DNA of 64,000 bases from Mycolicibacterium hodleri (GCF_006439015.1 NZ_RCZG01000019.1:3691-67690), one strand, 5' to 3'. Shown: positions 1 through 9,043, counted from the stretch's first letter. The notes: generated from the letters alone by a model not told the origin. Program-made: numbers and translations.

Positions 1-76
1 CGCTTACACCACACACCACCCACCACCCTGCCGGCCGCTTGAGCAGCGACGGCAGCTACCCGAACAGGGGATGCCC

Positions 77-976
77 ATGAGTGCTTTTGCCACGCGGTAT
101 CAGACGGCGACGATCGAGGGACTCGAGGTGTTCTACCGCGAGGCCGGCGATCCGAGTAACCCGACATTGCTTCTGCTGCACGGGTTTCCGTCCAGCTCGC
201 ACATGTTCCGCAACCTGATCAACTCCCTGGCCGATCACTACCACCTCGTCGCACCGGATCACATCGGTTTCGGCCGCTCGTCGATGCCGACGACGACCGA
301 ATTCACCTACAGCTTCGACCGTCTCACCGACATCACCGAAGGCTTGATCACTCATCTGGGCCTCGACCGGTTCGCCATCTACATTCACGACTACGGCGCC
401 CCGATCGGTCTTCGCATCGCGAGCCGCAGGCCCGAACGGATCACCGCGTTGATCACCCAGAGTGGCAACGCCTACATGGAGGGCTTCACCCCGTTCTGGG
501 ACATCCTGTTCGCCCACGCCAAGGACCGCGCCGCCAACGAAGAGGGAGTCCGGGAGAAGTTCACCCCGGAAACCACCTACTGGCAGTACACCCACGGCGT
601 GCCCGCCGACCGCCTCGACCGAATCGCCCCCGACGCCTGGGCGCTCGACCAACTCGGCCTGGACCGCAAGGACAACGACGCCATTCAGCTGCAGCTGTTC
701 TGGGACTACCAGTTCAACCTCGACGGCTACCCCGCATTCCAGGAGTACTTCCGTACCCACCAACCGCCCCTGTTGGTCACCTGGGGCAAGAACGACGAAA
801 TCTTCGGCGCCCCCGGTGCGGAAGCGTTCCGCCGTGATTTCCCCAACGGCGAATTCCACCTCCTCGACGCCGGGCACTTCGCACTCGAAACCCACGGCGA
901 GGAGATCAGCGGCTACATCCGCGACTTCCTCCCCCGCGCGCTGGCCAACACGCCGGTCGCCGCGACGGCGAACTAA
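77..976 (+). CDS. alpha/beta hydrolase, Asp-nucleophile type (haloalkane dehalogenase / epoxide hydrolase-like)
   Basis: A 299-residue cytoplasmic hydrolase. The oxyanion-hole motif LLLLHGFPSS is at about residues 31-40. The nucleophile elbow reads IYIHDYGAPIG, so the nucleophile is Asp105, as in haloalkane dehalogenases and epoxide hydrolases, not Ser. The acid is probably Asp240 (WGKNDEIFG) and the base His267 (DAGHFAL). The ATG at 77 is preferred over the in-frame ATG at 71 because AGGGG at 66-70 lies at ribosome-binding distance only from the second. It opens a plus-strand run of redox/detoxification genes; the next gene starts 31 bp after its stop. The substrate cannot be read from the sequence. 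Confidence 0.9.
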   Translation: MSAFATRYQTATIEGLEVFYREAGDPSNPTLLLLHGFPSSSHMFRNLINSLADHYHLVAPDHIGFGRSSMPTTTEFTYSFDRLTDITEGLITHLGLDRFAIYIHDYGAPIGLRIASRRPERITALITQSGNAYMEGFTPFWDILFAHAKDRAANEEGVREKFTPETTYWQYTHGVPADRLDRIAPDAWALDQLGLDRKDNDAIQLQLFWDYQFNLDGYPAFQEYFRTHQPPLLVTWGKNDEIFGAPGAEAFRRDFPNGEFHLLDAGHFALETHGEEISGYIRDFLPRALANTPVAATAN

Positions 977-1007
977 CCCGCCGCGACAGCACCACCGAGA
1001 CTGCAGC

Positions 1008-2495
1008 ATGGCGAGCTGGCCGGACGAGTTCGACGTCGTCATCCTGGGCGGCGGCGCCGGTGCGAAATTGATCTGGGGTGCGGTCGGGCAGCGCTCCGTG
1101 GCCGTGGTCGAACAGTCCCTCGTAGGTGGGGCCTGCCCGTTCGTGGCGTGCGTGCCCAGCAAGGCGATGCTGCACACCGCCCGGGTCTGGCAGCTGGGCG
1201 CCGATCCCCGACAGTCGGCACTGTTCACTGGGCGGGTCCCCGCCTCGGAGGCCTACCGGTTGGCGTGCGAGCGGCGCGACTCGATCGTGCATCACCGTGA
1301 CGACACCATCAACGCCGAGGCGCTTGCCCACACCGGGGCGGTCCTGGTGCGCGGTCACGGTCAGCTGATCGAACCCGGCGTCCTCGACGTCGATGGCCGC
1401 CGGTTGCGTTACCGAGACTTGGTGATCAATACCGGTTCTGTGCCGGTCCGACCCGACATCCCGGGACTGGACTCGGTGCCCGTCTGGAGCAGCGACGACG
1501 CGCTGAGCACCACCACCCTGCCCGGCAGCATGCTGATCGTCGGTGGCGGTGCGGTGGGTTGCGAACTGGCCTTTCTCTTCGCCACCTTCGGCGTCGCGGT
1601 CATTCTGACCCAGCGTGCACCGCGCCTGCTTCCCGCCGAAGAGCCCCGCGCCAGCGCAGACGTCGAAGACGCCCTCACCCAACTCGGTGTTGCCGTCCGC
1701 ACCGCAACCACCGTGACCTCAGTGGCCAAGCGAGGTGACCGCGCCGAGGCGCAGCTGAGCACGGGCGGGCGGGTGACCGTCGAGCAGGTCGTCCTCGCCG
1801 CTGGACGCATCCCGCGGGTGGAGGGCCTCGGGCTCCACCATGTTGGCCTGGACCTCGTGCCCGGCGCGGTCATTCCGATCGACGAACAGTGCCGCGCCGT
1901 GGGTGCCGAGGATCTGTGGGCGATCGGCGACGTGACCGGCAAATCGGCGTTCACCCACACCTCGCACTACCAGGGTCGCGTGGTCGCGGCCAACCTTCGC
2001 GGGCACCGCGTGCGCGCCGACTACGCATCGATCCCCCGCGCGGTCTATGTGGAACCCACACTGGCCGCGGCCGGGCACACCATCGCCTCCGCCCGCCACG
2101 CGGGTATCGAACCGGTCACCGCGGGCGCCGAGATGGGCACTGCCGCTGTCCGATCAAGCATCGACGGTCAACCCGCAGGCTGGATCACACTGCTCGCCGA
2201 CCCCGCAACACAGTGTCTGATCGGCGCGACCGGCATGGGCCACAACGCGGAGGAATGGATCTCGGTGCTGTCCCAAGCGATTTGCGCCGCCACCCCAGTC
2301 GCAGTGCTCGCCGACGTGGTACACCCCTTCCCGAGCTTCGGGGAGCTTCTGGAGAACCCCCTCTGGCAGCTCCGGGAAGCACTTCATGCGCAGCTGTCCA
2401 CCCTGTCGGCGGCCCGTGGCAGCGGATTCATCCAAACCGCCCATCCCGACGAAGTCAGTCCACACCCCGAGGAGGCTCGACATGACAGCCGGTGA
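1008..2495 (+). CDS. pyridine nucleotide-disulfide oxidoreductase (mercuric reductase / lipoamide dehydrogenase family)
   Basis: A 495-residue FAD/NAD(P)H flavoprotein. The N-terminal FAD motif GGGAGAK is at about 14-20, and the redox-active CxxxxC disulfide is kept as GGACPFVACVPSK (Cys43, Cys48). A second dinucleotide fold VGGGAVGCE lies near 172, an ATG-type FAD motif AIGDVTG near 305, and a C-terminal dimerisation segment ends in HPFPSFGELL, where the family's active-site His sits. No N-terminal heavy-metal domain or C-terminal Cys pair is visible, so true mercuric reductase activity is not supported. The ATG at 1008 is where family similarity begins, although the frame is open further upstream. 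It probably supplies reducing power to the surrounding detoxification operon, but its partner is unknown. Confidence 0.88.
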   Translation: MASWPDEFDVVILGGGAGAKLIWGAVGQRSVAVVEQSLVGGACPFVACVPSKAMLHTARVWQLGADPRQSALFTGRVPASEAYRLACERRDSIVHHRDDTINAEALAHTGAVLVRGHGQLIEPGVLDVDGRRLRYRDLVINTGSVPVRPDIPGLDSVPVWSSDDALSTTTLPGSMLIVGGGAVGCELAFLFATFGVAVILTQRAPRLLPAEEPRASADVEDALTQLGVAVRTATTVTSVAKRGDRAEAQLSTGGRVTVEQVVLAAGRIPRVEGLGLHHVGLDLVPGAVIPIDEQCRAVGAEDLWAIGDVTGKSAFTHTSHYQGRVVAANLRGHRVRADYASIPRAVYVEPTLAAAGHTIASARHAGIEPVTAGAEMGTAAVRSSIDGQPAGWITLLADPATQCLIGATGMGHNAEEWISVLSQAICAATPVAVLADVVHPFPSFGELLENPLWQLREALHAQLSTLSAARGSGFIQTAHPDEVSPHPEEARHDSR

Positions 2496-2853
2496 CGACC
2501 CCACCGCGACTCCGCCACCGGTCCGCGAGCTCGCCGGAACACTGGAGCGCGCCGAGGTGCAGCCCGGCACGTCCTCCATTGAAGTACCTGTCATCGTGCA
2601 GGTCCTGACCGTCATCCCGCTCGCACCGAACGCACGAACGCCCGCCGAACTATTACGGCGGCGGAGAAGTCCAGATCTAGCTCCCGAACCACCGCACACC
2701 ACAACTGCGAAAGGCACCACATGCCCACTGTCACCACCATTGACGGCATCGAGATCTTCTACAAGGACTGGGGTTCGGGTCAGCCGATCGTGTTTAGCCA
2801 CGGCTGGCCGCTCTCGGCCGATGACTGGGACAACCAGATGCTGTTCTTCCTGA
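2482..2853 (+). CDS. hypothetical protein, overlaps both neighbours (doubtful)
   Basis: An ATG at 2482 follows a strong ribosome-binding site (GAGGAGG, 2469-2475) and overlaps the end of the reductase by 14 bp, the kind of overlap common in this operon. The first 75 or so codons give a plausible acidic-to-neutral protein (MTAGDDPTATPP...). After about 2721 the frame only shadows the downstream hydrolase, so the native 3' end may have been lost by a frameshift. I do not recognise a family. It may be a truncated gene whose translation start is still used. Confidence 0.35.
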   Translation: MTAGDDPTATPPPVRELAGTLERAEVQPGTSSIEVPVIVQVLTVIPLAPNARTPAELLRRRRSPDLAPEPPHTTTAKGTTCPLSPPLTASRSSTRTGVRVSRSCLATAGRSRPMTGTTRCCSS

Positions 2854-3545
2854 CTCACGGCTATCGGGTCATCGCCGCCGACCGGCGTGGGCACGGTCGT
2901 TCCACCCAGGCCGGTGACGGCCACGACATGGACCACTACGCCGATGATCTGGCCGCGGTCGTCGAGCACCTCGACCTGCACGACGCCATCCACGTCGGGC
3001 ACTCCACCGGTGGCGGGGAGGTGGTCCGCTACTTGGCCCGCCACGGTGAAGCCCGGGCCTCGAAGGCCGCGTTGATCTCCGCGGTGCCGCCGTTGATGGT
3101 CCGGACCGACACCAACCCGGAGGGGCTACCCAAAGCGGTGTTCGACGATCTGCAGACGCAACTCGCCTCGAACCGGGCGGAGTTCTACCGGGCGTTGCCG
3201 TCGGGTCCGTTCTACGGGTTCAACCGACCGGGAGTGGAATCCTCGGAGGCCATCATCGGAAACTGGTGGCGCCAAGGCATGATCGGGGGCGCAAAGGCCC
3301 AATACGACGGCATCGTGGCGTTCTCCCAGACCGACTTCCGCGACGATCTGAGAAAGATTTCCATCCCGACCCTGGTGATGCACAGCGAAGACGACCAGAT
3401 CGTCCCGTACGTCGCCGCCGGCCCTAAATCCGCGGAGCTGCTGCAGAACTCGACGTTCGTCAGCTACAAGGACTTCCCCCACGGCATGCCCACCACTCAC
3501 GCCGACACCATCAACGCCGACCTCTTGGCCTTCCTCAAAGCCTGA
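2721..3545 (+). CDS. alpha/beta hydrolase, non-heme haloperoxidase / arylesterase family
   Basis: 274 residues, the usual length for cofactor-free haloperoxidases and arylesterases such as P. fluorescens esterase. The nucleophile motif GHSTGGGE places Ser95. The acid is in HSEDDQIVP (about Asp225) and the base is in the DFPHGMPTTH segment (probably His254). The oxyanion segment is FSHGWPLS near 25-32. Members hydrolyse esters and carry out perhydrolysis with short-chain acids. The natural substrate here is unknown. An isochorismatase-like hydrolase follows after about 50 bp, in the same operon. Confidence 0.9.
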   Translation: MPTVTTIDGIEIFYKDWGSGQPIVFSHGWPLSADDWDNQMLFFLTHGYRVIAADRRGHGRSTQAGDGHDMDHYADDLAAVVEHLDLHDAIHVGHSTGGGEVVRYLARHGEARASKAALISAVPPLMVRTDTNPEGLPKAVFDDLQTQLASNRAEFYRALPSGPFYGFNRPGVESSEAIIGNWWRQGMIGGAKAQYDGIVAFSQTDFRDDLRKISIPTLVMHSEDDQIVPYVAAGPKSAELLQNSTFVSYKDFPHGMPTTHADTINADLLAFLKA

Positions 3546-3598
3546 TCCGCCCAGCTTGTCACGTTCCGATTGCCCGCTAGTCGCAGAAAGAGCCCACC

Positions 3599-4255
3599 AT
3601 GAACATCGACAATACCGACACTGCGGTAGTCATCATCGACCCGCAAAACGACGTACTGAGTCCCACCGGGAAGAACTGGGACAGTGTCGGGGCCAGCGTC
3701 ACCGAGAACGACACCGTCGCGCACTTACTCGACATCTTCGCCGCAGCCAAGGCGTCGAGCTTCGGGGTGTTCATCTCACCGCACTACTTCTACCCCACCG
3801 ACAGCACCTGGCTGTTCAACGGACCGCTCGAATCAGATGAGTTCCGCACCCACACCTTCGCCCGCAGCGGAGCCCTCACGCTGGACGGTTTCATCGGATC
3901 CGGCGCCGACTGGCTCGAAGAGTTCAAACCCTACATCGAGGACGGGACGACAGTCGTTGCCAGTCCGCACAAGGTCTGGAGCCCGCAGAGCAACGATCTG
4001 GTCCTGCAGTTGCGTAAACGCGCCGTCTCCAAGGTCATCCTCGGCGGCATGCTCGCCAACATGTGCGTGGAGTCCCATCTACGCGACCTGCTCGAAAATG
4101 GTTTCGAGGTCACCGTCGTACGCGACGCCACCGCTGGACCCCGACACCCCACCCGGGGCGACGGTTACCAAGCAGCACTCGTCAACTACGCCTTCTTGGC
4201 GCACTCCGTCGTCTCCACCGCGGAGGTCGTCAACGCCATGTCGGCACCTGTCTAG
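3599..4255 (+). CDS. isochorismatase-like cysteine hydrolase
   Basis: A 218-residue single-domain cysteine hydrolase. The catalytic triad of the family is visible: Asp14 in IDPQND, Lys125 in SPHKVWSP and Cys156 in GGMLANMCVES with the usual non-prolyl bulge. Relatives cleave isochorismate, nicotinamide, N-carbamoyl compounds or related amides; nothing distinguishes these here. The gene follows the haloperoxidase-like hydrolase and precedes an MBL-fold gene, in line with a role in a detoxification operon rather than siderophore synthesis, since no other siderophore genes are nearby. Confidence 0.88.
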   Translation: MNIDNTDTAVVIIDPQNDVLSPTGKNWDSVGASVTENDTVAHLLDIFAAAKASSFGVFISPHYFYPTDSTWLFNGPLESDEFRTHTFARSGALTLDGFIGSGADWLEEFKPYIEDGTTVVASPHKVWSPQSNDLVLQLRKRAVSKVILGGMLANMCVESHLRDLLENGFEVTVVRDATAGPRHPTRGDGYQAALVNYAFLAHSVVSTAEVVNAMSAPV

Positions 4256-4347
4256 AAGGACAGGTACATCAAGCATGCGGCGGCACCACCAGACGCCCCG
4301 AAGCATATTTCGACCCGGTACCCGTCGAGGATGAGAGTCGAGCGGTC

Positions 4348-5178
4348 ATGAGTGATCTGGTGGACGATCGCCGCCGCGAAGGTGGATTCAGCGTGGTCGG
4401 CGGGCCCACCACGCTGATCGACATCGCGGGATGGCGGATCGTGATCGACCCGGTGTTCGACCCGCCAGGCGCTGTCCAGTTCCTGACCAAGACGGCCGGC
4501 CCGGCCGTCGCTGCGGCGTCGTTGGGCCACATCGACGTGGTCTTGATCAGCCACGACGAGCACCCGGACAATCTCGACACCGAAGGCCGTCGCGTGGCGC
4601 TGGGCGCGCCCATGCTCATCACCCACCCCCGCGCCGCCCACAGACTGGGACCGCGCGCATGGGGTCTAGAACCCTGGGAGTCACTCGAACTGCCGGCCAG
4701 CCAGACCACGAACCCCCTTACCGTGCAAGCTGTCCCGGCTGTCCACGGCCCCCTCGATGGGCAGAGGGACTCCACCGGCCACGTCAACGCCGAGGTGACC
4801 GGATTCGTACTATCCGCAGCCAATGTTCCGACCGTCTATCTCAGCGGTGACAACGCATCCATTGGCGTCGTCAAGGAAATCGCCCAACGCGTCGGCAACA
4901 TCGACATCGCCGTCTTGTTCGCCGGTGCCGCGCGCGTCCCGACGAAGAGCGGCGGTCGACCCCTCACCCTGACCGGTCAGCGGGCCGCGGCAGCCGCTGA
5001 ATTGCTCGCGGCCGAGGTGGTGATCCCCGCGCACGTCGACAGCTGGTCCCATCTCAGCGAAGGTCTAGACGATTTCGTCACCGCGTTCGATGAGGCCGGT
5101 ATCGCTGCCGTACTCGCAACCGCTCCACATGGGCATTGGATCGTTCCGCGGAAACCCGACGGCGGATGGGGCCGGTAA
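4348..5178 (+). CDS. MBL-fold metallohydrolase (UlaG-like)
   Basis: A 276-residue beta-lactamase-fold protein. The metal-binding motif near residue 70 is ISHDEHPDNLD, with Asn where the classical HxHxDH motif ends in His. This variant is, as far as I recall, shared by a group of actinobacterial UlaG-like proteins. Further ligand candidates are His at AVHGPLDG, Asp at LSGDN, His at IPAHVDSWSH and a terminal HGHW. ATG 4348 is chosen because similarity begins there; the upstream open frame is low-complexity. Substrate unknown, perhaps a phosphodiester or lactone. Confidence 0.8.
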   Translation: MSDLVDDRRREGGFSVVGGPTTLIDIAGWRIVIDPVFDPPGAVQFLTKTAGPAVAAASLGHIDVVLISHDEHPDNLDTEGRRVALGAPMLITHPRAAHRLGPRAWGLEPWESLELPASQTTNPLTVQAVPAVHGPLDGQRDSTGHVNAEVTGFVLSAANVPTVYLSGDNASIGVVKEIAQRVGNIDIAVLFAGAARVPTKSGGRPLTLTGQRAAAAAELLAAEVVIPAHVDSWSHLSEGLDDFVTAFDEAGIAAVLATAPHGHWIVPRKPDGGWGR

Positions 5179-5180
5179 CC

Positions 5181-5345
5181 ATGAACCGCCCTAGCAGCCC
5201 ACGTCTTCGTCGTCGAATCATCGGCGCCCCAATCGGTCTGCGCCTGGACCTGTGGCCGGGACGCCACCGGCGCCCTCCCAGTCTTCCCCGCCAACGCGGT
5301 CCGACGCGGCAGGCATCACCACCGTCAGAAAGGGGGCCACGGTGA
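5181..5345 (+). CDS. small basic hypothetical protein (doubtful)
   Basis: A 54-codon frame that starts 2 bp after the MBL gene and whose TGA overlaps the GTG start of the next gene as GTGA. That overlap is the typical coupling signal in this operon and is the main reason for listing it. The product is Arg/Pro-rich (RRRIIGAPIGLRLDLW near residue 10) and no family is recognised. It may be a remnant kept for translational coupling. Confidence 0.3.
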   Translation: MNRPSSPRLRRRIIGAPIGLRLDLWPGRHRRPPSLPRQRGPTRQASPPSERGPR

Positions 5346-5977
5346 GCAAGCACTACGGCACCATCGCGTTCACCGACCACGTCCGCGACATCCAGAACGA
5401 ACACGGCAGCGCAGCGTTCTACGACCGCAAACGGATTCAAGGGAAAGCCGCACCCGGCGTCGACGCGCTGACCGCGGACGAAACGGAGTATCTCGCACAA
5501 CGCGACAGCTTCTACCTCGCCACCGTCAGCGACACCGGCTGGCCATACGTCCAATTCCGCGGCGGCCCAGCCGGTCTCGTGCGCATCGTCGACGATCACA
5601 CCATCGGCTGGGCCGACTTCCGCGGCAACCTGCAGTACGTCAGCACCGGCAACCTAACCGGCGACGACCGGGTCGCTCTGATCGCGATGGACTACGTCCA
5701 GCAACGCCGACTCAAGATCTACGGCCACGCCCGCATCGTCACCGCCGAACAGGACCCCACCCTGATCACCACGTTCGCCGACCCTGCCTACGACGCCGTG
5801 ATCGAACGCGCCGTCCTCATCTCCGTCGACGCGTTCGACTGGAACTGCCCCCAACACATCACCCCACGGTTCACCATCGCCGAACTCGAGAACCACCTGG
5901 CACCGCTGCGCGACCAACTCGACGCGCTGCGCGCCGAGAACGGCCGGCTTCGCGAAGAGCTCGACCGCCGTGACTAG
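5342..5977 (+). CDS. pyridoxamine 5'-phosphate oxidase-related FMN-binding protein
   Basis: A 211-residue split-barrel flavoprotein. The PPOX core runs from about 40 to 165 (FYLATVSDTGWPYVQFRGG, then the GNLTGDDRVALIAMDY strand pair). A C-terminal segment from about 180 (FTIAELENHLAPLRDQLDAL) has heptad character and probably forms a coiled coil. GTG 5342 is preceded by AAAGGGGG, a good ribosome-binding site. The family binds FMN or F420 and reduces or oxidises small substrates; the cofactor cannot be decided here. Its stop overlaps the GTG of the following membrane-protein gene by 8 bp, so the two are probably co-translated. Confidence 0.85.
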   Translation: MSKHYGTIAFTDHVRDIQNEHGSAAFYDRKRIQGKAAPGVDALTADETEYLAQRDSFYLATVSDTGWPYVQFRGGPAGLVRIVDDHTIGWADFRGNLQYVSTGNLTGDDRVALIAMDYVQQRRLKIYGHARIVTAEQDPTLITTFADPAYDAVIERAVLISVDAFDWNCPQHITPRFTIAELENHLAPLRDQLDALRAENGRLREELDRRD

Positions 5978-7241
5978 CCCGCCACCATCGACCCACGATG
6001 GCAACGTGGTGAGAACCCCAGTCCCGGGCAGCCCCCGCCGCCCAGATCCCGAGGCGAGGGAACGTGCGCCGGCGATCGTCTTGTGGGTGACGGTGGCGCT
6101 GATCGTTGGCGTCGCGACGCTGATGCTTCTGGCTTTGGCCGGACTGCGCCCGTCCTCACCGATGGTCATGCCCGGATACACCCGATGGCATGGCGACTAC
6201 TCCCACGTCCTGTCGTTTCTCGCCTGGACGCTCGGTGACACCACCGAACCCGGTTACGCGCATTCCGCGCTGGCCGGCGCGCTGATGCTGCTCGGCGGAT
6301 ACGCCGCGCACCGAGCCTTCACCGCCAACGAACACTGGATGGGCTTCCCCGTCACCTCCGGCACCGGCCTGTTCGGCCGCGCGGTGGGCAGCGCCGCCCT
6401 GGGGTTGGTTCTGAGCAATCTGGCGTGGGGGTGGACGATCGCCGTCACCGGGATGTGGCAGCCCACCTTCGTTCCATTCGCGTCGGTCCCGGCGGCCGTC
6501 GTCCTGGTCTATGGTGGGCGTCGCTCGGTCGTGTTGACCGGGGCGGTCATGGGTGCCGTCCTGAGCACGCCCATTGCGTTGGTGGCGGTGAACTTCGGGT
6601 GCCGTCCGCTGGGGCTTCCCCCTGTCGTCGGTGCCACCACCGGGATGGCGCTCAGCGCCCTGATCGCGTTCGCGTTGTGCCGGCACCTGCCCTGGATGCC
6701 GGCCGCGAGAGTCGTCGTCCCGCGCTGCACCGCCGGATCCGCGCACCACTTCGTGGACACCGCCCGGCAAGGGCCGCGGTGGCTGGCACGCCGCATGCTG
6801 GCCGACTTCACCGACGCCCAGTTCATCGGCAACGAATGGGCCAGCGCTGGTCTACTGGCCGGAACCATCATCAGCTATCTGCTCAACCCCGCGATGGAAG
6901 GCGACGTCGGGAACCTGCTGCCCAGGTTGTTGATCGCCCAAGTCCTGACTGCCGGGCTGGCCGTCACCCTGTGGCACCGCCAGTGGGCCACCTACGGTTG
7001 GTATCCCACCTTCGTTCCCGTCGTATCCATCGCTCCGGCAACGGTTCTCGCGTTCGGCGGTACCGCCCAAGCCATCATCGCCGGGGCCGTTCTCGGTGCG
7101 CTCATCGGGCCGCCGTTCGCTGCTGCGGTCGCCCGACGGCTACCGAAGGACTTCCACCCGTTCATCGGCAACGTCGTCTCGATGGCGATCGCCACCGCGA
7201 TCATCGTCACCACCCTGTCCGTCACGCCCGGCTTCGGCTGA
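5970..7241 (+). CDS. polytopic membrane protein with internal duplication
   Basis: A 423-residue integral membrane protein of unknown function with about ten hydrophobic segments after a Pro-rich cytosolic N-terminus of about 35 residues. Two related halves are visible: near 153-200 the stretch MWQPTFVPFASVPAAVVLVY, followed by a Gly/Ala-rich helix, and near 338-385 the stretch YGWYPTFVPVVSIAPATVLA, followed by a matching helix. Each is preceded by a similar helix pair beginning ...NEHWMGFP or ...IGNEWASAG. Such parallel repeats are typical of transporters and channels, but I cannot assign a family. It lies between a PPOX flavoprotein and a MOSC-reductase fusion, so it may move a substrate or electron partner for them. 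Confidence 0.82.
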   Translation: MTSPPPSTHDGNVVRTPVPGSPRRPDPEARERAPAIVLWVTVALIVGVATLMLLALAGLRPSSPMVMPGYTRWHGDYSHVLSFLAWTLGDTTEPGYAHSALAGALMLLGGYAAHRAFTANEHWMGFPVTSGTGLFGRAVGSAALGLVLSNLAWGWTIAVTGMWQPTFVPFASVPAAVVLVYGGRRSVVLTGAVMGAVLSTPIALVAVNFGCRPLGLPPVVGATTGMALSALIAFALCRHLPWMPAARVVVPRCTAGSAHHFVDTARQGPRWLARRMLADFTDAQFIGNEWASAGLLAGTIISYLLNPAMEGDVGNLLPRLLIAQVLTAGLAVTLWHRQWATYGWYPTFVPVVSIAPATVLAFGGTAQAIIAGAVLGALIGPPFAAAVARRLPKDFHPFIGNVVSMAIATAIIVTTLSVTPGFG

Positions 7242-7282
7242 GTGACCACGAGTATCGATCACCCCGCGGAAAGGAAACTGGG

Positions 7283-9043
7283 ATGGCCACTTTGACGTCG
7301 GTGAACGTTGGCATGCCCCGCGACATCGCCTGGAACGACCGCACCGTGTACACCGGCGCGTGGAAGCACCCGGTGACCGGGCCCCGGATGGTCCGCCGAC
7401 TCAACGTCGACGGCGACGGCCAAGGGGACCTCGCCGGCCACGGCGGGGAGAACCGCGCCGTCCTGGTCTATCAACTCGACTCCTACCGCCACTGGGCCAA
7501 GGAGTTTCACCGCAGCGACCTGGCCCCGGGGACCTTGGGTGAGAACCTGACCGTCGACGGGCTCCCCGACGACGAGGTGTGCATCGGGGACCGATACCAG
7601 ATCGGGCAGGCGGTCTTCGAGGTCACCCAACCTCGGGTCACCTGTTACCGCGCCGGCCTGCGCATCGGCGAACCGCGGATGGCAGCGCTGCTGGTGTCGC
7701 ATCGGCGCCCCGGGTTCTACTGCCGAGTCATCACCGAGGGCGAAGTCGAAGCCGGCCAGGACATCGTCAAGATCAGCTCCGGGCCCGAACGGGTGACCGT
7801 CGCCGAGATCGACGCACTGCTCTACCTTCCGGGACACCCACGCGACGCCTTACAACGCGCATTGCGCATCCCTGCCTTGAGCCCCGGCTGGCAAGGGTCT
7901 CTTCGGGACCTGGCGGATCAGCCCGAGAAAACGTCAGGATCAGCGGGCAACGTCGGTCTGACGGGCGCCGCGAGCCCGCCGCCGGCATGGACTGGGTTCC
8001 GGCCGTTGCGCGTCGGCGCGGTCCACGACGAAAGCCGGTTCGTCCGCTCGGTGTCACTGGTCACCCCCGACGGGGAACCTCTTCCGGGATGGCGTGCCGG
8101 CCAGTCGATCACGCTGCGGCTGTATCCCGACCCAGCTGGTGCATCATTGATCCGCAACTATTCGCTGTCCAACCGCCCCGACTCCGGCGAATACCGGATC
8201 AGCGTCAAACGGGAATCACTTGGACAGGCCAGCAGCCACATTCACGCCCACGTCCATACTGGTGACCGGCTCGACGTCGCCGCACCACGAGGAACCTTCT
8301 TCCTGATCGACGCCGGCTCCCCGGTGATCCTGCTGTCCGCCGGTGTCGGGGCCACCCCGGTGCTGTCGATGCTGCATTCCCTTGCCAGCGCGGGCTCGAC
8401 TCGTCAGGTGTGGTGGCTGCACGGGGCCCGCGACGGCGACGAACACCCATTCGCCCAGGAAGCCGGTGATCTTCTGAACCGGTTGCCCGGCAGCCATTCT
8501 CACGTCTTCTACAGCCGCCCAAGACCGGTTGACCGACGCGGCATCGATTTCACCGAGCAGGGCCGGCTCTCGCCCGAGGCTCTCCGAGGGTTGGGCCTCC
8601 CACGCGACGCAGACGCCTACCTGTGCGGACCCACGGCGTTCATGAGCGAACTCGGCGCCGGACTCGTCACCTACGGGCTGGATCCGGCGCGCGTCCACAC
8701 CGAACTGTTCGGGGCCGCAGCCGCACTCACCCCCGGGATCGCCGCCACGTCGATCCCCCCGCACCCACCGGTGGGGCTGCCCGGGCCGGGTCCCGCTGTT
8801 CAATTCGCCCGCAGCGGCCTCTCGGCCCCCTGGGGGCCGCCCAACACCAGCCTGCTCGAATTCGCCGAAACGTGCGACGTGCCGACCCGGTGGTCCTGCC
8901 GCGTTGGGGTGTGTCACAGCTGCGAGACCGCGCTGCTGTCGGGCACCGTCCGCTACGACCCCGAACCCTTGGTACCACCCGCCGAGGGAAATGTCCTGAT
9001 CTGCTGCTCACGACCCGCCGAGCCCGTCGTACTCGACCTGTGA
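7283..9043 (+). CDS. MOSC domain fused to ferredoxin reductase and [2Fe-2S] ferredoxin
   Basis: A 586-residue three-part protein. Residues about 1-165 are a MOSC domain, with the conserved Cys in FEVTQPRVTCYRAG expected to bind molybdenum cofactor or a sulfurated ligand. From about 235 to 480 there is an FAD/NAD-binding reductase module (RNYSLSNRP for FAD, LLSAGVGATPVLSML and CGPTAFM for NAD). The C-terminal 85 residues are a plant-type [2Fe-2S] ferredoxin with CRVGVCHSC and a final CC. The fusion is known in bacteria and resembles an intramolecular electron chain NAD(P)H-FAD-FeS-MOSC; the substrate (N-hydroxylated compounds or sulfoxides) is inference. ATG 7283 follows AAAGGAAA. It is the last gene of the first operon. 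Confidence 0.9.
   Translation: MATLTSVNVGMPRDIAWNDRTVYTGAWKHPVTGPRMVRRLNVDGDGQGDLAGHGGENRAVLVYQLDSYRHWAKEFHRSDLAPGTLGENLTVDGLPDDEVCIGDRYQIGQAVFEVTQPRVTCYRAGLRIGEPRMAALLVSHRRPGFYCRVITEGEVEAGQDIVKISSGPERVTVAEIDALLYLPGHPRDALQRALRIPALSPGWQGSLRDLADQPEKTSGSAGNVGLTGAASPPPAWTGFRPLRVGAVHDESRFVRSVSLVTPDGEPLPGWRAGQSITLRLYPDPAGASLIRNYSLSNRPDSGEYRISVKRESLGQASSHIHAHVHTGDRLDVAAPRGTFFLIDAGSPVILLSAGVGATPVLSMLHSLASAGSTRQVWWLHGARDGDEHPFAQEAGDLLNRLPGSHSHVFYSRPRPVDRRGIDFTEQGRLSPEALRGLGLPRDADAYLCGPTAFMSELGAGLVTYGLDPARVHTELFGAAAALTPGIAATSIPPHPPVGLPGPGPAVQFARSGLSAPWGPPNTSLLEFAETCDVPTRWSCRVGVCHSCETALLSGTVRYDPEPLVPPAEGNVLICCSRPAEPVVLDL

Noticed and set aside
56..1228. Long minus-strand open frame of 390 codons opposite the first two genes
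   Set aside because: It runs antisense to two well-supported enzymes, is Val/Gly/Glu-repetitive in a way produced by G/C-rich shadow frames, and shows no family motif.
1008..2495. Mercuric reductase (merA) call
   Set aside because: No N-terminal metal-binding domain, no C-terminal Cys pair and no merR or merT neighbours are present.
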